A stretch of DNA of 64,000 nt from Mycobacterium sp. IDR2000157661 (GCF_022317005.1 NZ_CP081006.1:2294001-2358000), one strand, 5' to 3'; shown: positions 17,785 through 27,210, counted from the stretch's first letter. The notes: generated by a model not told the origin, from the letters alone. Translations and numbers: made by a program.

Positions 17785-18672
17785 ATGCGCCCCGCTCTGT
17801 CCGATTACCGGCATTTGGCCAGCGGCAAGGTCCGCGAACTGTATCGCGTGGACGACGAGACGCTCCTGTTCGTCGCCAGCGACCGCATCTCGGCGTACGA
17901 CCACATCCTCGACTCGCAGATTCCCGACAAGGGGCGCATCCTCACCGCCATGAGCGTGTTCTTCTTCGACTTCGTGGACGCGCCGAATCATCTGGCCGGC
18001 CCACCAGACGATCCGCGAATCCCCGAAGAGGTGCTGGGCCGCGCGCTGCTGGTGCAGGAACTCGAGATGCTTCCGATCGAGGCCGTCGCGAGGGGCTACC
18101 TCACCGGCTCGGGACTCATCGACTACCAGAAGACGGGAAAGGTGTGCGGCATCGCTCTGCCCCCGGGCCTGGTGGAAGCCAGCAGGTTCACCGAACCGCT
18201 GTTCACCCCGGCGACGAAAGCCGAACTGGGACAGCATGATGAGAACATCTCGTTCAGCGAGGTGGTCGACCTGATCGGCGAGCAGCGGGCCAACCGGTTG
18301 CGCGAGCGGACCATCCAGATCTACACGCAGGGCGCCGATCATGCGCTCACCAGAGGCATCATCGTCGCCGACACCAAATTCGAGTTCGGCGTCGGCGAAG
18401 ACGGTGACCTGTGCCTGGCCGACGAGGTGTTCACCCCTGACTCGAGCCGGTACTGGCGCGCAGAGAACTGGCAGGAAGGCGTCACGCAGGAAAGCTTCGA
18501 CAAGCAGTTCGTCCGCAACTGGCTCACGAGCCCGGACTCCGGCTGGGACCGCTATGGCGACCGGCCACCGCCCCCGCTGCCGCCGGACATCGTCGAGGCG
18601 ACGCGGTCACGCTACATCGAGGCCTATGAGCGCATCTCGGGATTGAAGTTCAGCGATTGGATAGGGAATTGA
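17785..18672 (+). CDS. purC: Phosphoribosylaminoimidazole-succinocarboxamide synthase
   Basis: A 295-residue SAICAR synthetase that condenses CAIR with aspartate using ATP. The N-terminal GKVRELY and [11 protein letters not shown] motifs bind [20 protein letters not shown] is the central signature, and [11 protein letters not shown] is the conserved late motif. The length matches M. tuberculosis PurC (297). ATG 17785 is close to a TANNNT box. Its stop overlaps the TTG start of the oligopeptidase gene, so the two are coupled. In the pathway it acts just before PurB. Confidence 0.97.
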   Translation: MRPALSDYRHLASGKVRELYRVDDETLLFVASDRISAYDHILDSQIPDKGRILTAMSVFFFDFVDAPNHLAGPPDDPRIPEEVLGRALLVQELEMLPIEAVARGYLTGSGLIDYQKTGKVCGIALPPGLVEASRFTEPLFTPATKAELGQHDENISFSEVVDLIGEQRANRLRERTIQIYTQGADHALTRGIIVADTKFEFGVGEDGDLCLADEVFTPDSSRYWRAENWQEGVTQESFDKQFVRNWLTSPDSGWDRYGDRPPPPLPPDIVEATRSRYIEAYERISGLKFSDWIGN

Positions 18673-20810
18673 GCGGAGAAGCCCCGCCATCGGATGTCGT
18701 CGCCTTCGCGGCGCCGAAGGCCAAACGCATCGATGTCCGGCGCGAACATCACGGCGATGTATTCGTCGATCCGTACGAGTGGCTGCGCGACAAGTCCAGC
18801 CCCGAGGTGATCGCCCACCTCGAAGCGGAGAACGCCTACACCGAGCGCGTCACCGAGCACCTGGCCGATCTGCGGCAGACGATCTTCGACGAGATCAAGG
18901 CCCGCACCAAGGAGACCGACCTGTCGGTGCCGATCCGACGGGGATCGTGGTGGTACTACGGCCGCAGCTTCGAGGGCAAGCAGTACAGCGTGCACTGCCG
19001 CTGTCCCGTCGCCGATCCCGACGACTGGGCGCCCCCGGTGCTCGACGAGCACACCGAGATTCCTGGCGAGCAGGTGCTTCTCGACGAGAACGTCGAGGCG
19101 GACGGACATGACTACTTCTCACTGGGGGCGGCCTCGGTCAGCCCGGACGGCAACGTGCTGGCGTATTCGGAGGACGTCAAGGGCGACGAACGGTACACGT
19201 TGCGGTTCAAGGACTTACGCACCGGCCAGTTGTACGACGACACGATCGTCGGTATCGGCTCCGGCGCGACATGGGCGGCCGACAATCACACCGTCTACTA
19301 CACCACCCTCGACGAGGCGTGGCGTCCGGACACCATCTGGCGGCATCGCCTCGGAGCCGGGTTGTCCGCGCAGAAGGTCTACCACGAACCCGACGAACGG
19401 TTCTGGCTCGGCGTCGGCCGCACGCGCAGCGACAAGTACATCGTCATCGCCGCAGGCAGCGCCGTCACCTCGGAGATGCGCTACGGCGACGCGACCGATC
19501 CCGACGCGGAGTTCAACGTCGTCTGGCCGCGCCGCGACCTCGTCGAGTACTCCGTCGAGCATGCCGTGGTGGGCGGCGAGGACCGGTTCCTGATCCTGCA
19601 CAACGACGGCGCCGAGAACTTCACCCTCGTCGAGGCGCCGGTCGGCGACCCGACCGCGATTCGAACCCTGATCGAACACCGCGAGGATGTCCGTCTGGAC
19701 TCGGTGGACGCGTTCGACGGCCATCTCGTGGTGGGATACCGCAGCGAGGCGCTGCCGAGAATCCAGCTGTGGCCCGTCTATCCGACGGGCGAGTACGGCC
19801 GTCCGCAGGATTTCACCTTCGACTCGGAGTTGACGTCCGCGGGCCTGTCGGCGAACCCGAACTGGAGCTCGCCGAAGCTGCGGATCGGGGCGACGTCGTA
19901 CATCACGCCCGTGCGCATCTACGACGTCGATCTGGCCACCGGCGAGCGGACCCTGCTGCGCGAGCAGCCGGTTCTGGGCGACTACCGGCCCGAGGACTAC
20001 GTGGAGCGCCGCGACTGGGCGGTGGCGCCCGACGGCGCACGGGTGCCGATTTCGATCGTGCACAGGATCGGGCTGCAGTATCCGGCACCGACACTGCTCT
20101 ACGGGTACGGCGCCTACGAGATGTGCGAGGACCCGCGGTTCTCCATCGCGCGACTGTCGCTGCTGGACCGGGGCATGGTGTTCGCCGTGGCGCATGTGCG
20201 TGGCGGCGGCGAATTGGGCAGGACGTGGTACGAGTGCGGCAAGATGCTGGACAAGAAGAACACCTTCACCGACTTCGTGGCCGTCGCAGAGCATCTCGTG
20301 CAGACCGACATCACCAGGCCCGAGAACCTGGTCGCCCATGGCGGCAGCGCAGGCGGTCTGCTCGTCGGTGCGGTGGCCAACGCCGCACCCGATCTGTTCG
20401 CCGGCATCCTCGCCGTGGTGCCGTTCGTCGACCCGCTGACCACCATCCTCGACCCGTCGCTGCCACTGACCGTCACCGAGTGGGACGAGTGGGGAAACCC
20501 GTTGGCCGACAGCGACGTCTACGCCTACATGAAGTCGTATTCGCCGTACGAGAACGTCGAGGCCAAGGCGTATCCGGCGATCCTCGCGATGACGTCGCTG
20601 AACGACACCCGGGTCTACTACGTCGAACCCGCGAAGTGGGTTGCGGCGCTGCGGCACACCAAGACCGACAGCCATCCGGTCCTGCTCAAGACCGAGATGA
20701 GTGCGGGCCACGGCGGCATCAGCGGACGCTACGAACGCTGGAAGGAAGTCGCGTTCCAGTACGCCTGGATACTGGACACCGCCAAGGCCGACCGCGAACT
20801 CCGCCCCTAG
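18669..20810 (+). CDS. ptrB: Oligopeptidase B / prolyl oligopeptidase-family serine protease
   Basis: A 713-residue S9A peptidase. The N-terminal beta-propeller domain (about residues 70-410) precedes an alpha/beta-hydrolase domain whose triad is visible: Ser560 in GGSAGG, Asp646 in SLNDTRVYY and His681 in GHGG. Oligopeptidase B cleaves short peptides after Arg/Lys; the acidic patch for basic residues (around [16 protein letters not shown]) is family-like. In M. tuberculosis the locus is annotated as two genes (ptrBa and ptrBb), whereas here it is one continuous frame. TTG at 18669 overlaps the purC stop; another TTG 12 bases upstream is possible. No signal peptide is present, so it is cytoplasmic. 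Confidence 0.93.
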   Translation: MSGEAPPSDVVAFAAPKAKRIDVRREHHGDVFVDPYEWLRDKSSPEVIAHLEAENAYTERVTEHLADLRQTIFDEIKARTKETDLSVPIRRGSWWYYGRSFEGKQYSVHCRCPVADPDDWAPPVLDEHTEIPGEQVLLDENVEADGHDYFSLGAASVSPDGNVLAYSEDVKGDERYTLRFKDLRTGQLYDDTIVGIGSGATWAADNHTVYYTTLDEAWRPDTIWRHRLGAGLSAQKVYHEPDERFWLGVGRTRSDKYIVIAAGSAVTSEMRYGDATDPDAEFNVVWPRRDLVEYSVEHAVVGGEDRFLILHNDGAENFTLVEAPVGDPTAIRTLIEHREDVRLDSVDAFDGHLVVGYRSEALPRIQLWPVYPTGEYGRPQDFTFDSELTSAGLSANPNWSSPKLRIGATSYITPVRIYDVDLATGERTLLREQPVLGDYRPEDYVERRDWAVAPDGARVPISIVHRIGLQYPAPTLLYGYGAYEMCEDPRFSIARLSLLDRGMVFAVAHVRGGGELGRTWYECGKMLDKKNTFTDFVAVAEHLVQTDITRPENLVAHGGSAGGLLVGAVANAAPDLFAGILAVVPFVDPLTTILDPSLPLTVTEWDEWGNPLADSDVYAYMKSYSPYENVEAKAYPAILAMTSLNDTRVYYVEPAKWVAALRHTKTDSHPVLLKTEMSAGHGGISGRYERWKEVAFQYAWILDTAKADRELRP

Positions 20811-21211
20811 GCTCGGGCCACGGCGTCGAGTCGCTGAAAGGCCTCCGCCCAGTCCGGCGGCGGACCGCCAGGGTGGTCCCAGAACGTGAACAGCGAATCG
20901 GCCATCCTCGTTCGGAACCCGGCCATCGTCGCGGCATGAGGTTGTGCGGCCACCGCCGAGTCCAGAGCCCGGCGATCGCGCCACGCCGACAGCGTGTAGA
21001 AGGTCCTTCGTAGCGGTTGCGCGATCAGAGATACGCCGACGACGCCGGGTGATTTCAGCATCTGGCGGCGAATCCTCATCGCTGCCAACAGGAATGCGGG
21101 CACATCCCGGCATCGCCTCAGCTCGAAGCGCGACGCCATCACCAGCGTCTGTGGCACGTAACCGGACTCCTCGGCGGTCGGCGTGGCCCAGGGCAGGGTG
21201 GGCATGGACAT
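20807..21211 (-). CDS. Conserved hypothetical protein, possible ABM-fold monooxygenase
   Basis: A 134-residue protein that overlaps the end of ptrB by four bases on the other strand. The pattern of short strands with VVGVSLIAQPLRRTFYTLSAWRDRRALDSAV (a TLSAW-type motif) resembles dimeric alpha-beta barrel (antibiotic biosynthesis monooxygenase-like or DUF3291) proteins, but the match is weak. The start ATG at 21211 has GGAAG five bases upstream. It diverges from a TetR gene, and two near-identical operator repeats lie in the 97 bases between, so it is probably the main target of that regulator. The substrate is unknown. Confidence 0.7.
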   Translation of the reverse strand: MSMPTLPWATPTAEESGYVPQTLVMASRFELRRCRDVPAFLLAAMRIRRQMLKSPGVVGVSLIAQPLRRTFYTLSAWRDRRALDSAVAAQPHAATMAGFRTRMADSLFTFWDHPGGPPPDWAEAFQRLDAVARA

Positions 21212-21237
21212 CACTTCTTCCGGTAATGAGGGCGGCT

Positions 21238-21289
21238 ATCTTGGCAATGACAAGATCCAGCGTAGCCGGTATCTAGGCAGTGTCAAGAT
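21238..21289. promoter_or_regulatory. Two 19-bp TetR-type operators
   Basis: Two near-identical inverted repeats lie between the divergent genes: ATCTTGGCAATGACAAGAT (21238-21256) and ATCTAGGCAGTGTCAAGAT (21271-21289). Each has ATCTWG/CAAGAT arms and a 7-base spacer, and they begin 33 bp apart, three helical turns. Binding by the TetR at 21309 is inferred. Confidence 0.7.
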
Positions 21290-21296
21290 GGCGGGG

Positions 21297-21302
21297 TAGG
21301 AT
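21297..21302 (+). promoter_or_regulatory. -10 element of the TetR gene (leaderless)
   Basis: TAGGAT six bases before the ATG at 21309 and eight bases after the second operator, so a bound repressor would block RNA polymerase. Confidence 0.55.
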
Positions 21303-21308
21303 CGCCTG

Positions 21309-21866
21309 ATGAGTCGACGTTCGTACCACCATGGTGACCTCAAGACCGTCATCCTCGCCGAGGCGGCCGATCTGGTGGCCCAACGCGGCGCCGACGGCAT
21401 CTCGCTGCGCGAACTGGCGCGGTCGGCCGGGGTGTCGCACGCCGCGCCCGCCCACCACTTCTCCGACCGCCGCGGATTGTTCACCGCGCTCGCGGCCGAG
21501 GGTTGGCGCAGGCTCGCCACGGCGCTCGCCGGCGCCCGGCCGGAGTTCATCAACGCCGCGCTGGCCTATGTGGGTTTCGCGCTCGACCATCCGGGCCATT
21601 ACGCGGTGATGTTCGACCGCTCGCTCGTCGACCCGGACAACCCGGAACTCGTGGCCGCCCAGCAGGCCGCAGGGGCCGAACTCCTCCGTGGTGTCGGCAC
21701 GCTCGACGACCCGCGCGCCGTCGAGGACCCGCAGGCCGCCTCCCTGGCGGCATGGTCACTGGTGCATGGCTTTTCGTTACTGTGGCTGAACCGCGCCATC
21801 GACACCGACGGTGATCCGATCGCGACCGTCGACCGCGTCGCGGGCATGCTCTTCAACAGCGGGTAG
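21309..21866 (+). CDS. TetR/AcrR-family transcriptional regulator
   Basis: A 185-residue regulator with the N-terminal signature RRSYHHGDLKTVILAEAADLVAQRG, and HTH ISLRELARSAGVSHAAPAHHFSDRRGL at about residues 32-58; the YHHGDL opening and WHG-type C-terminal domain mark the PF13305-like TetR subgroup. It diverges from the ABM-like gene, with two operator copies between. Glutathione peroxidase starts 12 bases after its stop and could be co-transcribed. Redox stress or an electrophile is a reasonable guess for the inducer, from the neighbour alone. Confidence 0.88.
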   Translation: MSRRSYHHGDLKTVILAEAADLVAQRGADGISLRELARSAGVSHAAPAHHFSDRRGLFTALAAEGWRRLATALAGARPEFINAALAYVGFALDHPGHYAVMFDRSLVDPDNPELVAAQQAAGAELLRGVGTLDDPRAVEDPQAASLAAWSLVHGFSLLWLNRAIDTDGDPIATVDRVAGMLFNSG

Positions 21867-21877
21867 CGTGGCAACTC

Positions 21878-22375
21878 ATGACCGACACACCGCTGACCGA
21901 CATCGCCGTCACGACCCTCGACGGCCGCGCCACCACGTTGGGGGAGCTGGCCGACGGCGCCGCGCTCGTGGTCAACGTCGCATCGAAATGCGGCCTGACG
22001 CCGCAGTACACCGCCCTCGAGCGGCTGGCCGAGGACTACGGCGACCGCGGACTGACGGTGATCGGTGTGCCGTGCAACCAGTTCATGGGTCAGGAGCCGG
22101 GCACGGCCGCCGAGATTCAGGAATTCTGCTCCACCACTTACGGCGTGACGTTCCCGCTGCTGGAGAAAGTGGACGTCAACGGGGCCGGCCGCCATCCGCT
22201 GTATGCGGAGTTGACGAAGACCGCCGACGACAGCGGGCAGGCCGGTGACGTGCAGTGGAACTTCGAGAAGTTCCTGCTCGCACCCGGCGGAACCGTGGTC
22301 AAGCGGTTCCGCCCGCGCACCGAACCCGATGCCCCCGAGGTGATCGAGGCCATCGAGGGTGTGCTGACGCGATAG
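21878..22375 (+). CDS. Glutathione peroxidase-family (thiol) peroxidase
   Basis: A 165-residue peroxidase of the GPx fold. All four catalytic residues are visible: Cys38 (ASKCGLTPQY), Gln68 (PCNQFMGQEPG), and Trp127-Asn128 (VQWNFEKFL). Cys66 and Cys84 are candidates for a resolving cysteine. Mycobacteria lack glutathione, so the donor is probably thioredoxin or mycothiol-linked mycoredoxin; that is inference. TAGCGT eight bases before the ATG overlaps the stop of the TetR gene and suggests a leaderless promoter of its own. It would detoxify hydrogen peroxide or lipid hydroperoxides in the cytosol. Confidence 0.92.
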   Translation: MTDTPLTDIAVTTLDGRATTLGELADGAALVVNVASKCGLTPQYTALERLAEDYGDRGLTVIGVPCNQFMGQEPGTAAEIQEFCSTTYGVTFPLLEKVDVNGAGRHPLYAELTKTADDSGQAGDVQWNFEKFLLAPGGTVVKRFRPRTEPDAPEVIEAIEGVLTR

Positions 22376-22445
22376 CACGAGATGGCCAACTGGTGACCAC
22401 GTGTTGTAAACCGTTGTGACACCTGACGTTGCCATACTGTGTCGT

Positions 22446-23150
22446 GTGGCTGGACAATTGATCGTCTCGATCTCCGGGATCAGCGATCGCACGCTGCCCG
22501 ATGTCGCGGACTTCCGCACGCAACTCGAGGCCCGCGACGTTCCGGTGTCGTTCCTGGTGGCGCCGAGGATCAAGGGGGGCTACCGGCTCGACGACGACCC
22601 GGTAACGGTGGACTGGCTGAGCGGCAGACGTGACGCCGGCGATGCGATCGTGCTGCACGGCTTCGACGAAGCCGCCACCAAGAAGCGACGTGGCGAGTTC
22701 GCGACACTGCAGGCCCACGAGGCCAACCTGCGGCTCATGGCAGCCGACCGGGTGATGGAGCACCTGGGGCTGCGCACCCCGCTGTTCGCCGCACCCGGCT
22801 GGACCGTTTCCCCCGGTACGGTGACAGCGTTGCCGCGCAACGGTTTTCGCCTGCTCGCCGCGCTGGGTGAGATCACCGATCTGGTCCGGCGCACCACGCT
22901 GCGGTCGCGCGTGCTCGGCATCGGGGAAGGGTTCCTCAGCGAGCCGTGGTGGTGCCGGACACTGGTGCTCTCCGCCGAGCGCACCGCCCGACGCGACGGG
23001 ATCGTCCGCGTCGCGGTGGCGGCACGGCACCTGCGCAAGCCCGGGCCGCGACAGGCCATGCTCGACGCCGTCGACCTCGCCCTGATGCATCGGTGCACGG
23101 CCGGCGTATACCGCTGGAGTCCGTCGCGCGCATTGACAGACGCCGCCTGA
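22446..23150 (+). CDS. DUF2334-like polysaccharide deacetylase-family protein
   Basis: A 234-residue protein. The strand-turn LIVSISGISDRTLPDVADFRTQLEARDVPVSFLVAP, followed by GDAIVLHGFDEA near residue 68 and the late strand HLGLRTPLFAAPGW, matches DUF2334 proteins, a branch of the polysaccharide deacetylase superfamily; the Asp and His residues of those loops would bind metal. No signal peptide is seen, unlike many cell-wall deacetylases. GTG 22446 follows TACTGT by five bases. It corresponds to Rv0784. The substrate is unknown. Confidence 0.75.
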   Translation: MAGQLIVSISGISDRTLPDVADFRTQLEARDVPVSFLVAPRIKGGYRLDDDPVTVDWLSGRRDAGDAIVLHGFDEAATKKRRGEFATLQAHEANLRLMAADRVMEHLGLRTPLFAAPGWTVSPGTVTALPRNGFRLLAALGEITDLVRRTTLRSRVLGIGEGFLSEPWWCRTLVLSAERTARRDGIVRVAVAARHLRKPGPRQAMLDAVDLALMHRCTAGVYRWSPSRALTDAA

Positions 23151-23174
23151 CCGCAGGCCGCTAACGTGGCGGCC

Positions 23175-24839
23175 ATGGCAGATGATCATGGTGCTCCCCG
23201 CGTGCGCGAAGCCGACGTCATCGTCGTCGGTGCCGGCCTGGCCGGTCTGGTCGCGGCCTGCGAGTTGGTCGAACGAGGTCGGCGCGTGCTGATCGTCGAC
23301 CAGGAGAACGCCAACAACATCGGTGGTCAGGCGTTCTGGTCCTTCGGCGGGCTGTTCTTCGTCGACAGCCCCGAACAGCGCAGGCTGGGTATCCGGGACA
23401 GCCACGAACTGGCGTTGCAGGACTGGCTTGGAGCCGCCGGCTTCGACCGGCCGGAGGACCACTGGCCGCGTCAGTGGGCGCACGCCTACGTCGACTTCGC
23501 CGCAGGTGAGAAGCGCAGCTGGCTGCGAGAGCGCGGGTTGCAGACCTTCCCGATCGTCGGCTGGGCCGAGCGGGGCGGTTACGACGCCCGCGGACACGGC
23601 AACTCGGTACCGCGCTTCCACATCACCTGGGGCACCGGTCCGGCGATCGTCGACATCTTCGCGCGCAGGCTGTTCGGCCGCGCCGAGTTCGCGCACCGGC
23701 ACCGCGTCGACGAGCTGGTCGTCGAGAACGGCGCCGTGGTCGGGGTCCGGGGCGCGGTGCTCGAGCCCTCCGACGCGGCCCGCGGGGTGGCGTCCTCGCG
23801 GAAAAGCCTCGGCGAGTTCGAGTTCCGGGCACAGGCGGTGATCGTCGCCAGTGGCGGCATCGGCGGCAATCACGAACTGGTGCGGAAGAACTGGCCCAAG
23901 CGGATGGGGCGGGTCCCTGAGCAGCTGCTGTCCGGAGTGCCCGCCCACGTCGACGGCCGCATGATCGGCATCACCGAGTCCGCCGGGGCGCGCGTGATCA
24001 ACGGCGACCGGATGTGGCACTACACCGAGGGCATCACCAATTACGATCCGGTCTGGCCACTGCACGGCATCCGCATCCTGCCCGGGCCGTCGTCGCTCTG
24101 GCTGGACGCGAACGGCAACCGGCTGCCGTCGCCGCTGTACCCGGGCTTCGACACACTGGGCACGCTGGAATACATCTCGCAGACCGGCCAGGACTACACG
24201 TGGTTCATTCTCAACGCGCGGATCATCGCCAAGGAGTTCGCGTTGTCGGGCCAGGAGCAGAATCCCGACCTCACCGGCCGAAGCATTCGTGACGTGCTGG
24301 GCCGCGTGCGGGCCGGGGCGCCGAGACCCGTGCAGGCCTTCGTCGACCGCGGGGTGGACTTTGTCAGCGCCGACACGCTGCGGGAGTTGGTGTCGGCCAT
24401 GAACGCGGTTCCCGACGTGCTGCCGCTGGACTACGCGACCGTGGCGGCCGAGGTCACGGCCCGCGACCGGGAGGTGGTCAACAAGTTCACCAAGGACACT
24501 CAGATCGCCTCGATCCGGGTGGCGCGAAACTATCTGGGGGACAAGATCAGTCGGGTCGTCGCCCCGCACCGGCTGACCGATCCCAAGGCCGGGCCGCTGA
24601 TAGCCGTCAAGCTGCACATCCTGACGCGAAAATCGTTGGGCGGGCTGGAGACCGATCTCGACGCGCGGGTGCTCAAGGCCGACGGCAGTGTCTTCGACGG
24701 GGTGTACGCCGCCGGTGAAGCGGCCGGTTTCGGCGGGGGCGGCGTACACGGGTACCGCTCGCTGGAGGGCACCTTCCTCGGCGGCTGCGTGTTCTCCGGT
24801 CGGGCGGCGGGCCGGGCGGCGGCGCGGGCCACGGCCTGA
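23175..24839 (+). CDS. FAD-binding dehydrogenase (KstD/fumarate reductase-like)
   Basis: A 554-residue flavoprotein of the FAD-binding_2 family, which includes 3-ketosteroid-delta1-dehydrogenase. The dinucleotide motif [30 protein letters not shown] is at residues ~15-45, IGGQAFWSFGGLFFVDSP follows, and the C-terminal FAD loop is GFGGGGVHGYRSLEGTFLGGCVFSGR. ATG 23175 is preferred over the GTG nine bases upstream because TAACGT lies seven bases before it. It corresponds to Rv0785. It may dehydrogenate a steroid-like or ketone compound, but the substrate is unproven. It converges on a beta-lactamase-fold gene. Confidence 0.88.
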   Translation: MADDHGAPRVREADVIVVGAGLAGLVAACELVERGRRVLIVDQENANNIGGQAFWSFGGLFFVDSPEQRRLGIRDSHELALQDWLGAAGFDRPEDHWPRQWAHAYVDFAAGEKRSWLRERGLQTFPIVGWAERGGYDARGHGNSVPRFHITWGTGPAIVDIFARRLFGRAEFAHRHRVDELVVENGAVVGVRGAVLEPSDAARGVASSRKSLGEFEFRAQAVIVASGGIGGNHELVRKNWPKRMGRVPEQLLSGVPAHVDGRMIGITESAGARVINGDRMWHYTEGITNYDPVWPLHGIRILPGPSSLWLDANGNRLPSPLYPGFDTLGTLEYISQTGQDYTWFILNARIIAKEFALSGQEQNPDLTGRSIRDVLGRVRAGAPRPVQAFVDRGVDFVSADTLRELVSAMNAVPDVLPLDYATVAAEVTARDREVVNKFTKDTQIASIRVARNYLGDKISRVVAPHRLTDPKAGPLIAVKLHILTRKSLGGLETDLDARVLKADGSVFDGVYAAGEAAGFGGGGVHGYRSLEGTFLGGCVFSGRAAGRAAARATA

Positions 24840-24843
24840 CGGG

Positions 24844-25497
24844 TCAGAACTCGGTGTCGTTCTCCTGCTCGAGCACCCGGAAGTCGGTATTTGTCATCTC
24901 CGTCAGCCTGCCGTAGAAGATGCCGCGGGCGCTGGGGTCGATGATTCCCTGGTGGATTGGCACGGCGTGCGTCGGCGCGACCGCGCGCAGATAGTCGACC
25001 GCTTCGGAGATCTTCATCCAGGGCGCGGCGGCCGGGGCGGCCAGCACGTCGACCGGTTCTCCGGGAGTGTGCAGCGCATCGCCGGGATGCATCAGCTTGG
25101 CCGGATGGGTGCCGTCGCCGACGAGATACGAAATGTTGTCGATGACAGGGAGTTCGGGGTGAATGACCGCGTGCCTGCCGCCCGCGCCGCGGACCGTCAG
25201 ATGACCGACGGTGAACTCGTCGCCGACGTGCACGGCTCGCCACGGCTCGCCCAGTTGTGCCGCGGTCTGCGGGTCGGCGTACAACTCGGCCTGCGGGTTG
25301 GCGTCCAGCAGCGCGGGCAGTCGGTCGGTGTCGGCGTGGTCGGGATGCTGATGGGTCACCAAGATGGCCGACAGCCCGGTGATGCCCTCGAAGCCGTGGG
25401 AGAAGATACCCGGGTCGAACAGGATGGTGGCGTCGTCGGCGGAATCACTGGAGAAACTCGCCAGTAGGCACGAATGGCCGAAATGGGTCAGCTGCAT
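24844..25497 (-). CDS. Metallo-beta-lactamase-fold hydrolase
   Basis: A 217-residue zinc hydrolase-like protein. The metal motif is THQHPDHAD (HxHxDH), with FDPGIF before it and MHPGDALHTP and APTHAVPIHQG as the later histidine motifs. It resembles the UPF0173/UlaG branch rather than glyoxalase II. It converges on the FAD dehydrogenase with a 4-base gap and diverges from the secreted protein gene. ATG 25497 places the first strand (MQLTHFGHSCLLA) at the N-terminus. It corresponds to Rv0786c. The substrate is unknown. Confidence 0.87.
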   Translation of the reverse strand: MQLTHFGHSCLLASFSSDSADDATILFDPGIFSHGFEGITGLSAILVTHQHPDHADTDRLPALLDANPQAELYADPQTAAQLGEPWRAVHVGDEFTVGHLTVRGAGGRHAVIHPELPVIDNISYLVGDGTHPAKLMHPGDALHTPGEPVDVLAAPAAAPWMKISEAVDYLRAVAPTHAVPIHQGIIDPSARGIFYGRLTEMTNTDFRVLEQENDTEF

Positions 25498-25539
25498 ACC
25501 TATATTGTGGCGGCGCGGGGGCGGTATCAGGGGGTTTGC

Positions 25540-26205
25540 GTGCGATTGATCATCGCGGTGGCCATGGCGGCGTTCGGGCTGGCCGTCGTGCCGGGACCGA
25601 CGGTCGTTGCGGTGCCCGGCGTGTGTCCGCCGATCTGTGATGCCATCCCCGACGCGGCCTGGATCGCACCGACCGAGATCCCGCTCTACGAGGTGTACCG
25701 CTGGCCGGGCCTGGCCGGTCTGGCCGTGACCGCCCCGGCGCCGAGGTTCGCCTTCGAGGAAGTCTGCGCGGCGCCGCCTGTGCCGGACGATCCGCGGGAA
25801 TACGTGGTCGCCGCCAAGGCTGAGGTGATCACCCGGGCGGGGCAGTGGCAGATGCAGGCGCAGGTGCTGCACTGGCGCGGGCCCACCACCGAGACCGGGC
25901 CGATCGTCCGGACGGTGGTCAGCGACGCTCGGACCCGGCTGCGGGGATGTCAGCAGACCGCACCACTGGTGTCGCCGTCGCTCACCACCGCCGAGCCCGA
26001 ACGGTTCGCGGCCGTCATCAGCGTGGCAGGCGCGAAGGTCGTGCATCAGTACCTGCTCGGCGATCCCGACAGCGGATCGGTGGTGGAACTCGCGCTCTGG
26101 TCGCCGCTGCCCGCGGAGGTGCCCTGGCCACCGGTGGCCGACGATCGGGTGTTCGACGCAATGGCCGCTCCGCTGTGCGGCGCCTACCTCGGTTCGTGCC
26201 GGTGA
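25540..26205 (+). CDS. Secreted conserved hypothetical protein
   Basis: A 221-residue protein with an N-terminal signal peptide (RLIIAVAMAAFGLAVVPGPTVVAVPG), then a mature domain with four or five cysteines (VCPPICDAIPDAAW, FEEVCAAPP, RLRGCQQTAP, PLCGAYLGSC) that could form disulfides outside the membrane. The C-terminal CGAYLGSC is typical of such mycobacterial proteins. GTG 25540 follows a CAGGGGG sequence. It corresponds to Rv0787, just upstream of purS. I recognise no enzymatic domain. Confidence 0.78.
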   Translation: MRLIIAVAMAAFGLAVVPGPTVVAVPGVCPPICDAIPDAAWIAPTEIPLYEVYRWPGLAGLAVTAPAPRFAFEEVCAAPPVPDDPREYVVAAKAEVITRAGQWQMQAQVLHWRGPTTETGPIVRTVVSDARTRLRGCQQTAPLVSPSLTTAEPERFAAVISVAGAKVVHQYLLGDPDSGSVVELALWSPLPAEVPWPPVADDRVFDAMAAPLCGAYLGSCR

Positions 26206-26228
26206 GTCGCGCGGGCGCACCGCGGCGG

Positions 26229-26234
26229 TACAGT
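26229..26234 (+). promoter_or_regulatory. purS -10 element (leaderless)
   Basis: TACAGT ends seven bases before the GTG at 26242, which argues for that start codon rather than the GTG at 26233 that overlaps the box. Confidence 0.6.
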
Positions 26235-26241
26235 GAACGCC

Positions 26242-26493
26242 GTGGCAAGGGTGGTGGTGCACGTGATGCCCAAGGCCGAGATCTTGGACCCGCAGGGGCA
26301 GGCGATCGTCGGCGCACTGGGTCGGCTCGGCTTCGATGGTGTCTCAGATGTGCGGCAGGGCAAGCGATTCGAACTCGAAGTCGATGAAAGCATCGACGAC
26401 GACACCCTCGCTGAGATCGCTGAATCGCTGCTCGCGAACACCGTGATCGAGGACTGGAGCGTGAGCCGGGAACCGGCGGGGAACGAGGCGTGA
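26242..26493 (+). CDS. purS: FGAM synthase small subunit
   Basis: An 83-residue PurS. The fold is read from [28 protein letters not shown] and [12 protein letters not shown], both family hallmarks. It bridges PurL and PurQ in the FGAM synthase complex, where it passes ammonia between subunits. GTG 26242 is chosen over 26233 because the -10 box covers the latter. The purQ GTG overlaps its stop, so the two subunits are coupled; purL is a separate unit about 2.4 kb away. Confidence 0.94.
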   Translation: MARVVVHVMPKAEILDPQGQAIVGALGRLGFDGVSDVRQGKRFELEVDESIDDDTLAEIAESLLANTVIEDWSVSREPAGNEA

Positions 26494-27164
26494 CCGCACG
26501 TGTGGGCGTGATCACGTTCCCGGGCACGCTCGACGACGTCGACGCCGCGCGGGCGGTCCGGTTGGCCGGTGCCGATGCAGTGAGCCTGTGGCACGCCGAG
26601 GCCGACCTGAAGAAGGTCGACGCCGTGGTGGTGCCCGGCGGGTTCTCCTACGGTGACTACCTGCGTGCGGGGGCGATCGCGAAGTTCGCCCCGGTCATGG
26701 GTGAGGTGGTGCGGGCGGCAGAGCAGGGCATGCCAGTGTTGGGCATCTGCAACGGTTTTCAGGTGCTGTGCGAGGCCGGTCTGCTGCCGGGGGCGTTGAC
26801 CCGCAACGCCGGACTGCACTTCGTCTGCCGCGACGTGTGGCTGCAGGTGGCGTCGAACGAGACGGCGTGGACGTCACGGTACCAGGCCGGCGCCGACATC
26901 CTGGTGCCGTTGAAGTCCGGCGAGGGCCGCTACCAGGCGTCGGATGCCGTGCTCGACGAACTCGAGGCCGAAGGTCGCGTCGTGTTCCGCTACCGCGACA
27001 ACCCCAACGGCTCACAGCGCAACATCGCCGGGATCGCCTCGGCGAACCGACGGGTGGTCGGACTGATGCCGCACCCGGAGCACGCCACGGAGCCGCTGAC
27101 GGGCCCGTCCGACGACGGACTCGGCCTGTTCTACTCCGCCCTCGACGGGGTGCTCAGCGCCTAG
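26490..27164 (+). CDS. purQ: FGAM synthase glutaminase subunit
   Basis: A 224-residue class I glutamine amidotransferase. It releases ammonia from glutamine for PurL. The catalytic cysteine lies in [11 protein letters not shown] near residue 88, and the His/Glu pair is in [12 protein letters not shown] near 195. [16 protein letters not shown] near 48 is the oxyanion region of PurQ. GTG 26490 overlaps the purS stop. It acts with PurS and PurL in the cytoplasm. Confidence 0.96.
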   Translation: MTARVGVITFPGTLDDVDAARAVRLAGADAVSLWHAEADLKKVDAVVVPGGFSYGDYLRAGAIAKFAPVMGEVVRAAEQGMPVLGICNGFQVLCEAGLLPGALTRNAGLHFVCRDVWLQVASNETAWTSRYQAGADILVPLKSGEGRYQASDAVLDELEAEGRVVFRYRDNPNGSQRNIAGIASANRRVVGLMPHPEHATEPLTGPSDDGLGLFYSALDGVLSA

Positions 27165-27210
27165 CCGCAGGCTCGCCGGGGAAGTGGCTGCGTCAGGGAG
27201 GATGGGAATC

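Noticed and set aside
19215..21113. A 632-residue antisense frame over ptrB
   Set aside because: The ptrB frame has a full catalytic triad; the antisense frame has no signal, motif or ribosome site and fits the usual shadow pattern.
22299..24749. An 816-residue antisense frame
   Set aside because: It lies opposite the well-supported deacetylase-like and FAD dehydrogenase genes, has the low-complexity composition of a GC-rich shadow frame, and shows no domain motif.
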